Assembly: GCF_030408815.1 (NCBI RefSeq)
Contig: NZ_CP047355.1
Coordinates: 2,170,001 to 2,234,000 of the forward strand
Direction: 5' to 3'
Source: Corynebacterium freiburgense
GTDB lineage: Bacteria > Actinomycetota > Actinomycetes > Mycobacteriales > Mycobacteriaceae
DNA length: 64,000 nt
The notes beneath the pieces are model-generated. The model was not told the DNA's origin. It saw only the letters and a program-made list of their open reading frames with translations, and made no database searches. Positions 18,180 to 27,281 of the stretch are shown here, one piece after another (the first letter of the stretch is position 1; each line of letters starts with the position of its first letter). Position numbers and translations under genes: made by a program.

Positions 18180-18868
18180 GAGGCATAGCCTCCGTCGCGG
18201 GTGGCTTCTGCTCGGCGGCGTGCTACGCGGGCGACCACGGCGTCGATACGTGCACGTTCCATAAGGAATTGTGGGGGGTTATGTCCGCGCATAGTACGAG
18301 TATAGGCGGGGTGGGCTTGGGCAACTGCAATGGTCCAGGCTTCGACGGCGCTGGTCACCAGATCACGGGTGCGGGAGAAGAGGAGGGGGAGGCTGAGTGA
18401 GTCGAGGTCGGCTGCGGCTACGGCGGTTTGATCGATGACCCATTCGGTGATTGCGCCAAGGTTTTCCACTACGGCGGACGAACGGGCGTTCAGGGCGTCG
18501 GCAAGCTCTCGGACGGCAATGGGGCTGCCATCGAGTGGGTATGTTTGCAGCAGGTCTACCGCACGCAACCGGCTTGGGCGTTCCACCATGGGTTCGCGTA
18601 TATTGCGCGCTGTGCTCATGGATCCGGAACGCAGCCCGGACACTAAAGCTTGGCGCACTCCGGCGAGCTCGGCTACAACACGGCGGGAGTCATCGCGCGC
18701 TTCAACCACAATCTCATCGAATTCGAGGCGGCAGTCTGCTACGAGTTCGGTATCCCAATCCGTGAGTGCTTCCACAAGGTTGTCTATGTATGTGGCTACT
18801 TCATCGCCAATATCGTAGACCTCTTGGGTGAGTTCGCGGTGGCGCAGCTTCGCGTCAGTCACATGCAC
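18176..18868 (-). CDS. Hypothetical protein upstream of hemW, 230 aa
   Basis: Not recognised. A soluble, strongly helical protein (heptad-like patterns such as LTQEVYDIGDEVATYIDNLVEALTD) rich in Ala, Arg and Glu, with no signal peptide, membrane segment or metal motif. It ends in a basic helix (RARIDAVVARVARRRAEATRD). The start overlaps nothing upstream and the stop overlaps hemW by ATGA, so the pair is translationally coupled. Co-expression with a heme chaperone is the only clue to function. Confidence 0.7.
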   Translation of the reverse strand: MHVTDAKLRHRELTQEVYDIGDEVATYIDNLVEALTDWDTELVADCRLEFDEIVVEARDDSRRVVAELAGVRQALVSGLRSGSMSTARNIREPMVERPSRLRAVDLLQTYPLDGSPIAVRELADALNARSSAVVENLGAITEWVIDQTAVAAADLDSLSLPLLFSRTRDLVTSAVEAWTIAVAQAHPAYTRTMRGHNPPQFLMERARIDAVVARVARRRAEATRDGGYAS

Positions 18869-19192
18869 GGCTGCTCCTTAAGGTTCTTGAACGGGTACAG
18901 CCGCCGCATTGGTATCGGCGGCCGTTAACGAATACGACCCTAAGACACTTCTTATGTTGGTTGGGGAAGCCTCGCCGTGGGACACTCCAGAAAGGTGGAG
19001 GCACAGGACAGCGGGGGTGCTTCGGGTGTACGCAACTTCTCGCTATGTTTATCGACGCCCCTACCCCCGTATCCGCAGGTACCTCGCGGTTTGCAATCCA
19101 AAACGAACACCTTAGCGATGTACCGAAATTACCCCCGCATCGCCTAAATGCCTTGTGCCCCGCACATTTAGGCGACTCGCCCCTAATGCAAC
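18869..19192. other. Intergenic region between the fadD end and the hemW operon
   Basis: 324 bases without a supported gene. It holds one TATCGACGCC motif (19050-19059) and a hairpin close to the fadD end. The rest should contain the promoter of the minus-strand hemW pair, but I cannot point to a convincing -10/-35. Confidence 0.5.
19141..19174 (-). terminator. Hairpin after the acyl-CoA ligase gene
   Basis: CGCCTAAATG (19141-19150) and CATTTAGGCG (19165-19174) form a perfect 10-base stem with a 14-base loop, 19 bases after the minus-strand stop at 19193. No T-run follows, so it may be a weak terminator or an mRNA 3'-end stabiliser. Confidence 0.55.
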
Positions 19193-21025
19193 CTAGCGTT
19201 TATACAACTGATCGATTGTGTCAGAATAACGCTGCACCACCACATTGCGTTTGATCTTCATGGTCGGTGTCAGTTCATCTTCTTCCTCAAGAAGATCCCG
19301 ATCCAAAATATAGAACTTCTTAATCGCCTCAGCTGCAGAAACTTGCGCATTAGTGTCATTAATAGCGTCCTGAATTTCGGCGCGCAGCATAGGATCTGTG
19401 GCTAGATCTTTTATGGACTTGGACTCTGAAATATTACGATTGAGCTTCCATCGTTTGAACGCCTCATCATCGAGGGTAATGAGTGCACCAACAAAGGGCT
19501 TGCCATCGCCAACAACAAGCGCTTGACTAATAAGCGGATGGCTACGCAATCGATCTTCCATGGGGCCTGGAGAGACATTTTTACCACCGGCCGTAACAAT
19601 AAGATCCTTTTTACGACCTGTGATTACAATATGACCAGACTCAAGAATCTCGCCTAAATCCCCAGTATTAAACCAGCCATCCTCAGTCATTGAGTCCGCA
19701 GTGGCTTCTGGATTATTCCAATACCCATCAAAGAGTGTTTCACCGCGAAGCAGGATCTCCCCCTCCTCATTGATCCGCGCTGACACGCCACCAACAGGAC
19801 GCCCGACCGTGCCAATAATATTATCATCGTAATTTACGGCAGCCGCAGCAGCGGTCTCGGTCAGCCCATAGCCCTCGTAGATTGTCACGCCAAGACCGCG
19901 GAAAAAGTGCAAAACATCATGATTCATGGCTGAACCACCGGAAATACAGTACCGCACCGATGCCCCCATAGCCGCACGGATCTTGGAATACACCAACCGA
20001 TCAAATGTCTTGTGCTTCAGCTTAAGCACCTTGGAAGGCCCATCAATGGTGTCTAAGGCCCGGGAATACTCAATAGCAACTTTTTCCGCCGCCTGGAACA
20101 TGGTGCCAGCAACCACCCCCTTATCGAATGCATTTGCTTCCGCACCATTACGAACCTTTTCGAACACACGCGGAACGCCCAAAATTAAATTCGGGCGAGC
20201 ACGCTGGAACTCCACCGCCAATGAAGAAAAATCCGACCAGTGCGATTGCGTTGCACCACCAATAACCACAGCCAATGACACCGCACGGGCAAGCACATGA
20301 GCCAGTGGCAAAAACGTAAGTACCCGGCTACCTGGAATCGCAATATGACCAATCGGATGGGTCAGCAGTGCCCGAACTTCCGCCAGCCAATTATGGTGGG
20401 TAAGCCGACAGCCCTTCGGACGTCCTGTAGTACCTGAGGTGTATACCAGTGAAGCAAGGTCTTGAGCCCGCGTGGCGTCGATACGCTCTTGGACCTGTGC
20501 GTCTGAAATACCGCGGCCTTCGAATTTCAAGGTTTGAATGGCGGAAGCATTAATTTCCAATACCCGCCGCAATTGCGATGTAGAACCTTTTAGCTGCGGA
20601 TTGCCCTCATTATCTAATTCGAGGTGCTTCATCATATCCGTGTGCTCAATGGTTTCCGTAATGGCAAATACCGCCCCGGAATCTTCAATAATCCATTGCA
20701 CTTGACTTGGTGAAGACGAACCATAAATCGGAACAGTTACCGCCCCCGCTGCCCAAATTGCAAAGTCCAGTAAGGTCCATTCGTAGCGGGTCTCACTAAG
20801 TAATGCCACACGATCACCTTGTTGAACACCATTTGCAATCAACCCTTTAGCAACTTCAAACACCTCCTCCACGAATTCACTGGCCGTCACATTCACCCAT
20901 TCAAAACTCCGAGGGCGAGTAAAAAGCACCCCAAATGGCCGGGCCTGGGCGGTTGCCAAAAGTGCGGTAAGGCACGTTTCATTTTCGGCGACTTCATAGG
21001 CTGCTGGGGTGGTGTATTCCTGCAC
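19193..21025 (-). CDS. fadD15: Long-chain fatty acid-CoA ligase (FadD15-like, AMP-forming)
   Basis: Activates fatty acids to acyl-CoA through an acyl-adenylate. The ANL-superfamily P-loop motif is SLVYTSGTTGRPKGC, followed by YEGYGLTETAAA, the YWNNPEAT...DGWFNTGDLGEI hinge region and GRKKDLIVTAGGKNVSP. The frame opens at 21115, but I chose GTG 21025 (AAGGAG ten bases upstream; product begins QEYTTPAAYEVAENET), giving 610 residues, the usual length. It is divergent from malQ with a 109-base promoter region, the same pairing seen in related corynebacteria. It probably acts at the membrane in lipid turnover. Confidence 0.92.
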   Translation of the reverse strand: MQEYTTPAAYEVAENETCLTALLATAQARPFGVLFTRPRSFEWVNVTASEFVEEVFEVAKGLIANGVQQGDRVALLSETRYEWTLLDFAIWAAGAVTVPIYGSSSPSQVQWIIEDSGAVFAITETIEHTDMMKHLELDNEGNPQLKGSTSQLRRVLEINASAIQTLKFEGRGISDAQVQERIDATRAQDLASLVYTSGTTGRPKGCRLTHHNWLAEVRALLTHPIGHIAIPGSRVLTFLPLAHVLARAVSLAVVIGGATQSHWSDFSSLAVEFQRARPNLILGVPRVFEKVRNGAEANAFDKGVVAGTMFQAAEKVAIEYSRALDTIDGPSKVLKLKHKTFDRLVYSKIRAAMGASVRYCISGGSAMNHDVLHFFRGLGVTIYEGYGLTETAAAAAVNYDDNIIGTVGRPVGGVSARINEEGEILLRGETLFDGYWNNPEATADSMTEDGWFNTGDLGEILESGHIVITGRKKDLIVTAGGKNVSPGPMEDRLRSHPLISQALVVGDGKPFVGALITLDDEAFKRWKLNRNISESKSIKDLATDPMLRAEIQDAINDTNAQVSAAEAIKKFYILDRDLLEEEDELTPTMKIKRNVVVQRYSDTIDQLYKR

Positions 21026-21134
21026 GATTGCATTGCTCCTTGGCGTGAAAAATATTCCTACTCTCCATATCAAAGTACGCGTATGCGCTCTACAATGCCT
21101 AGAAGAAGCCAACAAAGTGGCAAGATATTTATTT

Positions 21135-23273
21135 GTGACTTATAGAGATGAACTAAAAAACCTTGCAGAAGCCCACAGAGTGGCTACTTCGTACTACTCC
21201 GCCACAGGAGAATATGTCGAAGTTAGTGAAGACACACTTCTAAAAACCCTCAACGCACTTGGCGTGAATGTTGGTTTCGGCGAGAACGCACCCACGGAAG
21301 ATGCGCTCCGGGCTGCAATTCAAGAGCATTATGAAGCCGAATTTACGCGCGGACTACCTCCATGCGTGGTAGCCGTGCAAGGTGATCAACACGTCTTTTC
21401 AGTTCATGTGCACGATGGTTCTCCTGCCCAAGTAACAATCGAACTTGAATCCGGTGAAATAATCCCCGCCATCCAAGTGGAAAACTGCACCCCATCACGT
21501 GAAATAAACGGTGTTATATGGGGAGAAGCAAGCTTTGCCACCCCCACCGACCTCCCATTAGGGTGGCATACCCTCCACTTGGTTACTGAGGGACTAACCT
21601 CCTCCTGCCAGCTTGTAATCACCCCATCACGCCTCTCTACTGCAGACCCTCTTGTAGCTCATCCAGTTACCGGCGTAATGGCCCAAATATACTCAGTACG
21701 TAGCCGCGATTCCTGGGGCATGGGTGATTTCCATGACTTGGGCACTATCGCAGAAACCACCGCCCATGGCGCTGGCGCCCAATTTCTGCTTATTAATCCC
21801 CTCCACGCCGGTGAACCATTTGCTCCCATTGAGGCCTCACCGTATTTGCCAACCTCACGGCGCTTTATCAACCCCCTGTATATCCGCATTGAAGATATCG
21901 AAGAAGTAGCCGGACTCAATAGCGAAGACCAGGCGCAACTAGAAGAGTTTGCTACACGATTCAAAGCACTAAATACGTCCCCTGACACAATAGATCGCAA
22001 CCCAATCTTTGATGCCAAGCTCACCATCTTGCACAAGCTATTCCATATCACTCGCTCCCCCGAACGCGAACATGCGTTTAGGGAATATTGTGACCGAGAA
22101 GGCAGTGGACTCGATGCTTTTGCCACCTGGTGTGCCGAACGCACTATCGCCAGCGGAGTTATGGAACACGATAACGAATCTGCCGATATGGCCGAAGCAA
22201 CTGACTTCTATCGCTGGTTGCAATGGATTTGCGATCAGCAACTCGGCGCAGCCCAAGCACGCGCAAAACAAGCAGGCATGACCATTGGCATTATGGCCGA
22301 CCTGGCCGTAGGTGTGCACCCAGGCGGTGCCGACGCTTCCACTTTGGCACCATATATGGCTCCGTCCGCATCTGTTGGAGCACCACCAGACGGCTATAAC
22401 CAGTATGGACAAGACTGGTCTCAACCACCATGGCACCCAGTTAAGCTCGCCGAAGCAGGCTACGCCCCATGGCGCGATATGCTCCGCACAGTCTTACGCC
22501 ATTCCGGAGGCATCCGAGTGGACCATGTCCTCGGTCTTTTCCGCTTGTGGTGGATCCCCCGCATGCAAAACCCCACCACAGGCACTTATGTTCAATACGA
22601 CTATAATGCGCTTATTGGCATTCTGGTTCTCGAAGCAGAACGTGCAGGCGCCGTCGTCATTGGCGAAGATTTAGGTACTTTTGAACCTTGGGTTCAAGAT
22701 GTTTTAGCAGCCCGCGGAATTATGGGCACCTCCGTACTTTGGTTCGAAGGCTCACCGCATGGCGGTCCCCGACACCAAGGCGAATACCGGCAGCTTTCCC
22801 TCACATCCGTAACCACCCACGACCTGCCACCAACCGCCGGGATGCTGCAAGGCGAGCATATTGCGCTACGTGAACGCCTAGGCTTATTTACCCGTGACGT
22901 AGCCGAAGAAGACGCAGGCGACCTGCATTGGCAAAATGAAATTTTGCAGCGCATCGCAGATACTGGCAGTTTCCACAACACCAGCATCGAAGGGCGTCAC
23001 TTCCACGGCGCACCCCGACACGAGCGTGGCGACGCCCTCGACCTTATTGCAGGTATGCATCGCTTTGTGGCAGGCACCCCTTCCGCCCTTGCATGCACAT
23101 CACTGGTGGATATGGTGGGCGATATCCGAGCCCAAAACCAGCCTGGAACCAGCAATGACCAATACCCCAACTGGTGTATCCCGCTCTGCGATATTCACGG
23201 CAAACCAGTACTTCTTGAAGACCTGGAACAGCACCCCGCATTCCAGAAAATTGCCGAAGCTGGGCGCCGCTAA
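21135..23273 (+). CDS. malQ: 4-alpha-glucanotransferase (amylomaltase), GH77
   Basis: Transfers glucan chains between maltodextrins and releases glucose; needed for maltose use. The frame opens at 21009, but the GTG at 21135 gives TYRDELKNLAEAHRVATSY, the beginning typical of corynebacterial MalQ, and 712 residues. A TACAAT box at 21091-21096 fits this start. GH77 catalytic features are IRVDHVLGLFRLWW (nucleophile Asp), VIGEDLGTFEPWV (acid/base Glu) and TTHDLPPTAG (third Asp). It has the long N-terminal extension with a carbohydrate-module-like part common in actinobacteria. The gene is monocistronic and ends at a strong inverted repeat. Confidence 0.93.
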   Translation: MTYRDELKNLAEAHRVATSYYSATGEYVEVSEDTLLKTLNALGVNVGFGENAPTEDALRAAIQEHYEAEFTRGLPPCVVAVQGDQHVFSVHVHDGSPAQVTIELESGEIIPAIQVENCTPSREINGVIWGEASFATPTDLPLGWHTLHLVTEGLTSSCQLVITPSRLSTADPLVAHPVTGVMAQIYSVRSRDSWGMGDFHDLGTIAETTAHGAGAQFLLINPLHAGEPFAPIEASPYLPTSRRFINPLYIRIEDIEEVAGLNSEDQAQLEEFATRFKALNTSPDTIDRNPIFDAKLTILHKLFHITRSPEREHAFREYCDREGSGLDAFATWCAERTIASGVMEHDNESADMAEATDFYRWLQWICDQQLGAAQARAKQAGMTIGIMADLAVGVHPGGADASTLAPYMAPSASVGAPPDGYNQYGQDWSQPPWHPVKLAEAGYAPWRDMLRTVLRHSGGIRVDHVLGLFRLWWIPRMQNPTTGTYVQYDYNALIGILVLEAERAGAVVIGEDLGTFEPWVQDVLAARGIMGTSVLWFEGSPHGGPRHQGEYRQLSLTSVTTHDLPPTAGMLQGEHIALRERLGLFTRDVAEEDAGDLHWQNEILQRIADTGSFHNTSIEGRHFHGAPRHERGDALDLIAGMHRFVAGTPSALACTSLVDMVGDIRAQNQPGTSNDQYPNWCIPLCDIHGKPVLLEDLEQHPAFQKIAEAGRR

Positions 23274-23285
23274 CCCCGAAACAAC

Positions 23286-23339
23286 TATTGTTGGTGACCT
23301 ATACCAAGCTCACAAGCCAAGAAACAGTCACCAACAATA
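23286..23339. terminator. Inverted repeat between convergent genes
   Basis: TATTGTTGGTGAC (23286-23298) and its exact complement GTCACCAACAATA (23327-23339) make a perfect 13-base stem with a 28-base loop, 12 bases after malQ. It lies between malQ and the minus-strand membrane-protein genes and may terminate both, though no long T-run follows. Confidence 0.6.
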
Positions 23340-23397
23340 ACAACGCGGCAAGCGCAAGCTTAACCCTCGATTTCGGATACTTATTGTTTGATGACAT
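23299..23397 (-). CDS. Possible 32-residue membrane peptide
   Basis: An ATG at 23397, inside the end of the preceding small gene, opens a frame MSSNNKYPKSRVK followed by one hydrophobic segment (LALAALLLLVTVSWLVSLV) and a stop. The layout, a basic head then one membrane helix, looks like a genuine small membrane peptide. Against it: no good ribosome site, and part of its code is the right arm of the terminator-like repeat. Confidence 0.35.
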   Translation of the reverse strand: MSSNNKYPKSRVKLALAALLLLVTVSWLVSLV

Positions 23398-23638
23398 TAC
23401 TGGAATCAATCCCCTTTGAAGGAAGCAACGACACACGTGGTAAGTGCTGCCCGCCATTAAATAGTGGATAGGCACGCGCACCAAGAATATCGATTGCACG
23501 GAGCAAAACAAAAGCAGAAAATGCGCACAATAAAACAACCACTGCAATTACAGTAGGAGCCTGAATCCACAGCGGAATACCAGTAAGTTGGTGGCCAATC
23601 CAATCAAAAGCATCAACCACCGGTTTGGAAATATTCAT
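23381..23638 (-). CDS. Small single-pass membrane protein, 85 aa
   Basis: Not recognised. The start chosen is ATG 23638 (MNISKPVVDAFDWIGHQL); the frame is open further upstream to 23698 but that part is Cys-rich and improbable. One membrane segment lies at about residues 27-48 (APTVIAVVVLLCAFSAFVLLR), followed by a short cytoplasmic tail ending in DSSNVIKQ. It lies 61 bases downstream of the dipeptidase gene on the same strand and may share its transcript. Confidence 0.6.
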   Translation of the reverse strand: MNISKPVVDAFDWIGHQLTGIPLWIQAPTVIAVVVLLCAFSAFVLLRAIDILGARAYPLFNGGQHLPRVSLLPSKGIDSSNVIKQ

Positions 23639-23699
23639 CGTGCGCTTAAGTCTAGCGCAATAAGTCACACAGGCGCAGCACAGCGCCCATCGATGCAAC

Positions 23700-25745
23700 T
23701 TAACTCATTGCACCATCAAGGCCACGGCGCTTTAATAACGGGCCAATGTCCTTTGCGCGGCCACGCAATGTCTCAAAAGCTTCGGCGTAATCACGAGCAC
23801 CACCTTGAGAAAGAACTATCTCACGGAACTTTTGGCCCGCGCTTCGCACAGAAGCTTCAGAAACCTTTTCGCCAGCCGCCCCTTGTTCTGTAAACCAATC
23901 AAAGCCATCAGCATCAAGTGCTTCCGCCCAAAGGTACGAATAATATCCAGCCGAATAGCCACCGCCGAAAATATGGTTGAAGTAGGTGGATTGGTAGCGG
24001 GGCCGAAGGTGCTCTACAACCAACCCGGCTTCTTCCAGTGCCGCAGCTTCAAAGGCTTCAATGTCTGTGACTTTCGTGGCCTCCTCCAACGTAAGTGAAT
24101 GCCATGCCAAATCGATGATTGCAGCCGCGAGATATTCCGAGGTACCAAAACCCTGGCCAAATAGTTTTGCAGACTCAATGGCTTCAAGGAAGGAATCCGG
24201 GATGGTCTCCCCCGTATCAATATGCTGGGCGTAATTCCGCACAACAGCCGGGTCAAGCGCCCAGTTTTCATTGATTTGTGAAGGAAACTCTACATAGTCT
24301 CGAGGTACAGACGTCCCTGAAAATGTTGGGTAGCGTACATCCGATAATAATCCATGGAGGGCATGACCAAATTCATGGAAAAGCGTTGTGACCTCATCGA
24401 GTGTTAAAAGCGCCGGTGTGCCATCGGCTGGTTTTGTCACTCCCATCACATTAATAATCACGGGTTTTGTACCTAGAAGGTGGGATTGCTCAACGAAGCT
24501 AGACATCCACGCCCCACCACGTTTCGATGGCCTCCCATAATAATCCGTAATAAACAGTCCAATCCCTGAGCCATCACTTTCAAGAACTTCCCACACATCA
24601 ATGTTTGGGCCATAGGCTTGTAAATCAGGACGCGGCACAATATCAATTCCGTATAAACGTTTGGCTGCAAAGAACACACCATCACGCAATACACGGTCAA
24701 TTGGAAAATACTTGCGCAATGCATCCTCATCCAAAGAAAAATCCTGGGCACGCAATTTTGATGACCAATAAGGCCAATCTGCACCAGAGACATCGGAATC
24801 CGCAAGCTCTGCAATTAGTTTGTACTCACCTGCCGCATTTGCCGCAGCAGCAGGCGCCAAATCAAACAAAAGTTTGCGGGCTGCTTCAGCATCTCCAGCG
24901 GTTTCTTCCGCAATCACATACTCCGCGTGTGTGCGGTACCCCAATAACTCCGCCCGGCGAGCACGTAACTGCACCATTTCCAATAGCACTTTGTCATTCG
25001 TACCGACGCCGCGAAGCTGCGACGCAGCATAAAGCTTCGCGCGGGACTCAGGTAATGCCAAATCGGTTTGCGCCGACTGCACGGTAGGCAATTCGAGAGG
25101 AATAGCGAAGCCTTCACGGCCTAATGCTTTTGCATCTGCCGCTGCTGACGCTAATCGTGCGGCGCTAAAACCCATAAGTTCGGATTCTTCAAATGAAACA
25201 GCTAGTTCTTTAGTGGATTGCAAAAGATTGCTATTAAATTGCTCACTCAATACGGATAAACGTTCGTTTAGTGAGCTCAGCTCGGCCTTTGCCTCAATGG
25301 AAAGATCGGCCCCGCGGCGTCGAAAAGACCGTAGCAGGAATTCATGAAGACGTTGGCCCTCAGTGTCACCCTCGGGAGCCTTAACACTTTGAATCCGCTG
25401 GTAAATCTGCTCATTTTGGTAGATTGCATCCGCGTGTGCGGAAAGTTTTGGGGTTATTTCCGCAGCGATTGCATTCAGCGCCTCATTGGAGTCGGTGCCG
25501 TAGAGATTAAAGAAAACCGAAGAGACTCGCGAAAGTGTTTGTCCAGCTTTTTCCAGCGCCTCGACGGTGTTTTCCCATGTTGGTGCATCTGAATTATCGA
25601 CAATTGCCTCGATTTCATCATTATGCTCGGAAAACGCAGCTTCAAAAGCGGGAATATAGTGCTCTTCGAGAATTTCTTCGAATGGCGGAAGGGCGTAGGG
25701 CAATGAAGATGGCGTTAACAAGGGATTTTCTATTACATCGGACAT
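23700..25745 (-). CDS. dcp: M3-family peptidyl-dipeptidase/oligopeptidase
   Basis: Zinc metallopeptidase that cuts short peptides in the cytoplasm. The 681-residue length and the zinc motif TLFHEFGHALHGLL (HExxH, about residue 460) followed by the downstream Glu region are those of Dcp and oligopeptidase A. The segment RYPTFSGTSVPRDYVEFPSQINENW is also conserved in the family. There is no signal peptide. Neighbouring malQ and the esterase give no functional clue, though the same order is common in corynebacteria. Dcp (dipeptide release) and PrlC-type activity cannot be told apart from sequence alone. Confidence 0.93.
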   Translation of the reverse strand: MSDVIENPLLTPSSLPYALPPFEEILEEHYIPAFEAAFSEHNDEIEAIVDNSDAPTWENTVEALEKAGQTLSRVSSVFFNLYGTDSNEALNAIAAEITPKLSAHADAIYQNEQIYQRIQSVKAPEGDTEGQRLHEFLLRSFRRRGADLSIEAKAELSSLNERLSVLSEQFNSNLLQSTKELAVSFEESELMGFSAARLASAAADAKALGREGFAIPLELPTVQSAQTDLALPESRAKLYAASQLRGVGTNDKVLLEMVQLRARRAELLGYRTHAEYVIAEETAGDAEAARKLLFDLAPAAAANAAGEYKLIAELADSDVSGADWPYWSSKLRAQDFSLDEDALRKYFPIDRVLRDGVFFAAKRLYGIDIVPRPDLQAYGPNIDVWEVLESDGSGIGLFITDYYGRPSKRGGAWMSSFVEQSHLLGTKPVIINVMGVTKPADGTPALLTLDEVTTLFHEFGHALHGLLSDVRYPTFSGTSVPRDYVEFPSQINENWALDPAVVRNYAQHIDTGETIPDSFLEAIESAKLFGQGFGTSEYLAAAIIDLAWHSLTLEEATKVTDIEAFEAAALEEAGLVVEHLRPRYQSTYFNHIFGGGYSAGYYSYLWAEALDADGFDWFTEQGAAGEKVSEASVRSAGQKFREIVLSQGGARDYAEAFETLRGRAKDIGPLLKRRGLDGAMS

Positions 25746-25781
25746 AGTAATTCATCGTACCCACTGCTAAATTCGTGCTAT

Positions 25782-27125
25782 ATGGGGCCTCAACAAATAC
25801 CATCCTCCACACAACGTCAATGCCCATCTGGGACCGTTACTGGGTGCCGTTTCGGCGAATATGAAACCTACTTTTCAATACCATTTAGCACCACATCAAC
25901 CGACTTCAGCGAACCCAAACTGTTATTCCATGCTGGCAATATTTCCGCAGAAACCCCTGAGGCACGTGATGTCGGTTTAAGTATTACAGTGCCCACCGGA
26001 ACACGCGCCGGACAAGATCTACCCGTCATTGCGTTTATCCATGGTGGGCGTTACGAACATGGACACTATGATTCCCCTGGCTACACTGGCAAAGGCTTTG
26101 CAAAAAGCGGATGCATTTTCGTTTCTATTGGATACCGAAGGCAATTTGAAGGTTTTGCAAATTTTCCCGGATCGATGCCGGGCCAATATCGCGGTGTCCA
26201 AGACTGCGCAACAGCACTTGAATGGCTCCAACACAATATCGAAAGCTTTGGCGGAGATCCCACAAATATAACGCTTATGGGGCAATCTGCCGGTGGCGGA
26301 ATCGCACTGTGGTTATCCCGCCGAGATCACTATTGTGGAGCGTTTCGTCGTGTTATTGCACTTTCCCCGGCCTTTCCCCGGCAAGGATTTCATACCCGGA
26401 TAAAAACCCTCAATCTCCTTACATTAGGGAAAGGAACGAAAGAGTATTTAGCTGAGCTTTCCATAGAAAAGCGCAGCAGAATCTACTGGCGGTTCCGCAA
26501 TTTTTACTTGGATGATATGGCTCTTGGACCTTATCCCTTCGATCCCGAAGAATTTGCCGAAGTCCCTATGCTTTTAAGCAGTACCCGTGAAGAGATGTTC
26601 CTGGAACCAACCGCAAAACTCTTTGATTCACTGCGAATGCATAAACTTGTCATTCAAACCCGTGGACGCACTTTTGGAACTACAAACCCCAAACGGTATA
26701 TCGAGGAAATGGAACGTCTTGGATTGAATCGTATTTCTGGGCATTTTATCGGTGATTCAACGATTCGGCGTTGGGTCTCTTCCACTGCCGAACACGCACC
26801 CGGACCACGGTGGCTTATGGAGTTTACTGGAGTAGAAGGGCTTCCTGCTTGCCATTGTGTTGATTTGCCCTTGATATTTAATGACCTCTATACAAATCCG
26901 CCAAGAATCACACAATTACTGGGACCAAATGCGCCAAAAACACACGCGCAATTAGCGCAAAAAGTTCACGATATTGCATTGAGTTTTGCACGAGGCGAAA
27001 CACCTCAATGGCCAAAATACTCGCCACAATCCAGGATTTGCCGGTCAATAAGTCTTAATGGAAACATCAGCGTTTCCCATGATCCACTCCGCATAATTCG
27101 CGAGTCTTTTGCCTGCGCTGCATAA
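25782..27125 (+). CDS. Type B carboxylesterase
   Basis: An alpha/beta-hydrolase of 447 residues. It has the oxyanion-hole region AFIHGGRYEHG, the actinobacterial form of HGGG(F/A), and the nucleophile elbow GDPTNITLMGQSAGGG with its Ser about residue 170. The N-terminal strand GCRFGEYETYFSIPF resembles the type B pattern, though shorter. There is no signal peptide, so it is probably cytoplasmic. It is divergent from the dipeptidase with a 36-base gap. Substrate unknown. Confidence 0.85.
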   Translation: MGPQQIPSSTQRQCPSGTVTGCRFGEYETYFSIPFSTTSTDFSEPKLLFHAGNISAETPEARDVGLSITVPTGTRAGQDLPVIAFIHGGRYEHGHYDSPGYTGKGFAKSGCIFVSIGYRRQFEGFANFPGSMPGQYRGVQDCATALEWLQHNIESFGGDPTNITLMGQSAGGGIALWLSRRDHYCGAFRRVIALSPAFPRQGFHTRIKTLNLLTLGKGTKEYLAELSIEKRSRIYWRFRNFYLDDMALGPYPFDPEEFAEVPMLLSSTREEMFLEPTAKLFDSLRMHKLVIQTRGRTFGTTNPKRYIEEMERLGLNRISGHFIGDSTIRRWVSSTAEHAPGPRWLMEFTGVEGLPACHCVDLPLIFNDLYTNPPRITQLLGPNAPKTHAQLAQKVHDIALSFARGETPQWPKYSPQSRICRSISLNGNISVSHDPLRIIRESFACAA

Positions 27126-27281
27126 AAGACACTTTAACTCTATTTTCATTAGGGATTTTCAATTGCATGAAGCGTTACCATACTTCCAACTTTTAATTCG
27201 TTTCACACTTGCTAAATCGCTTTATTTTCGCAGCTACAAGCATATTTTTAGTTCGCGCAACCGAAAGACTACTCTAGACAT

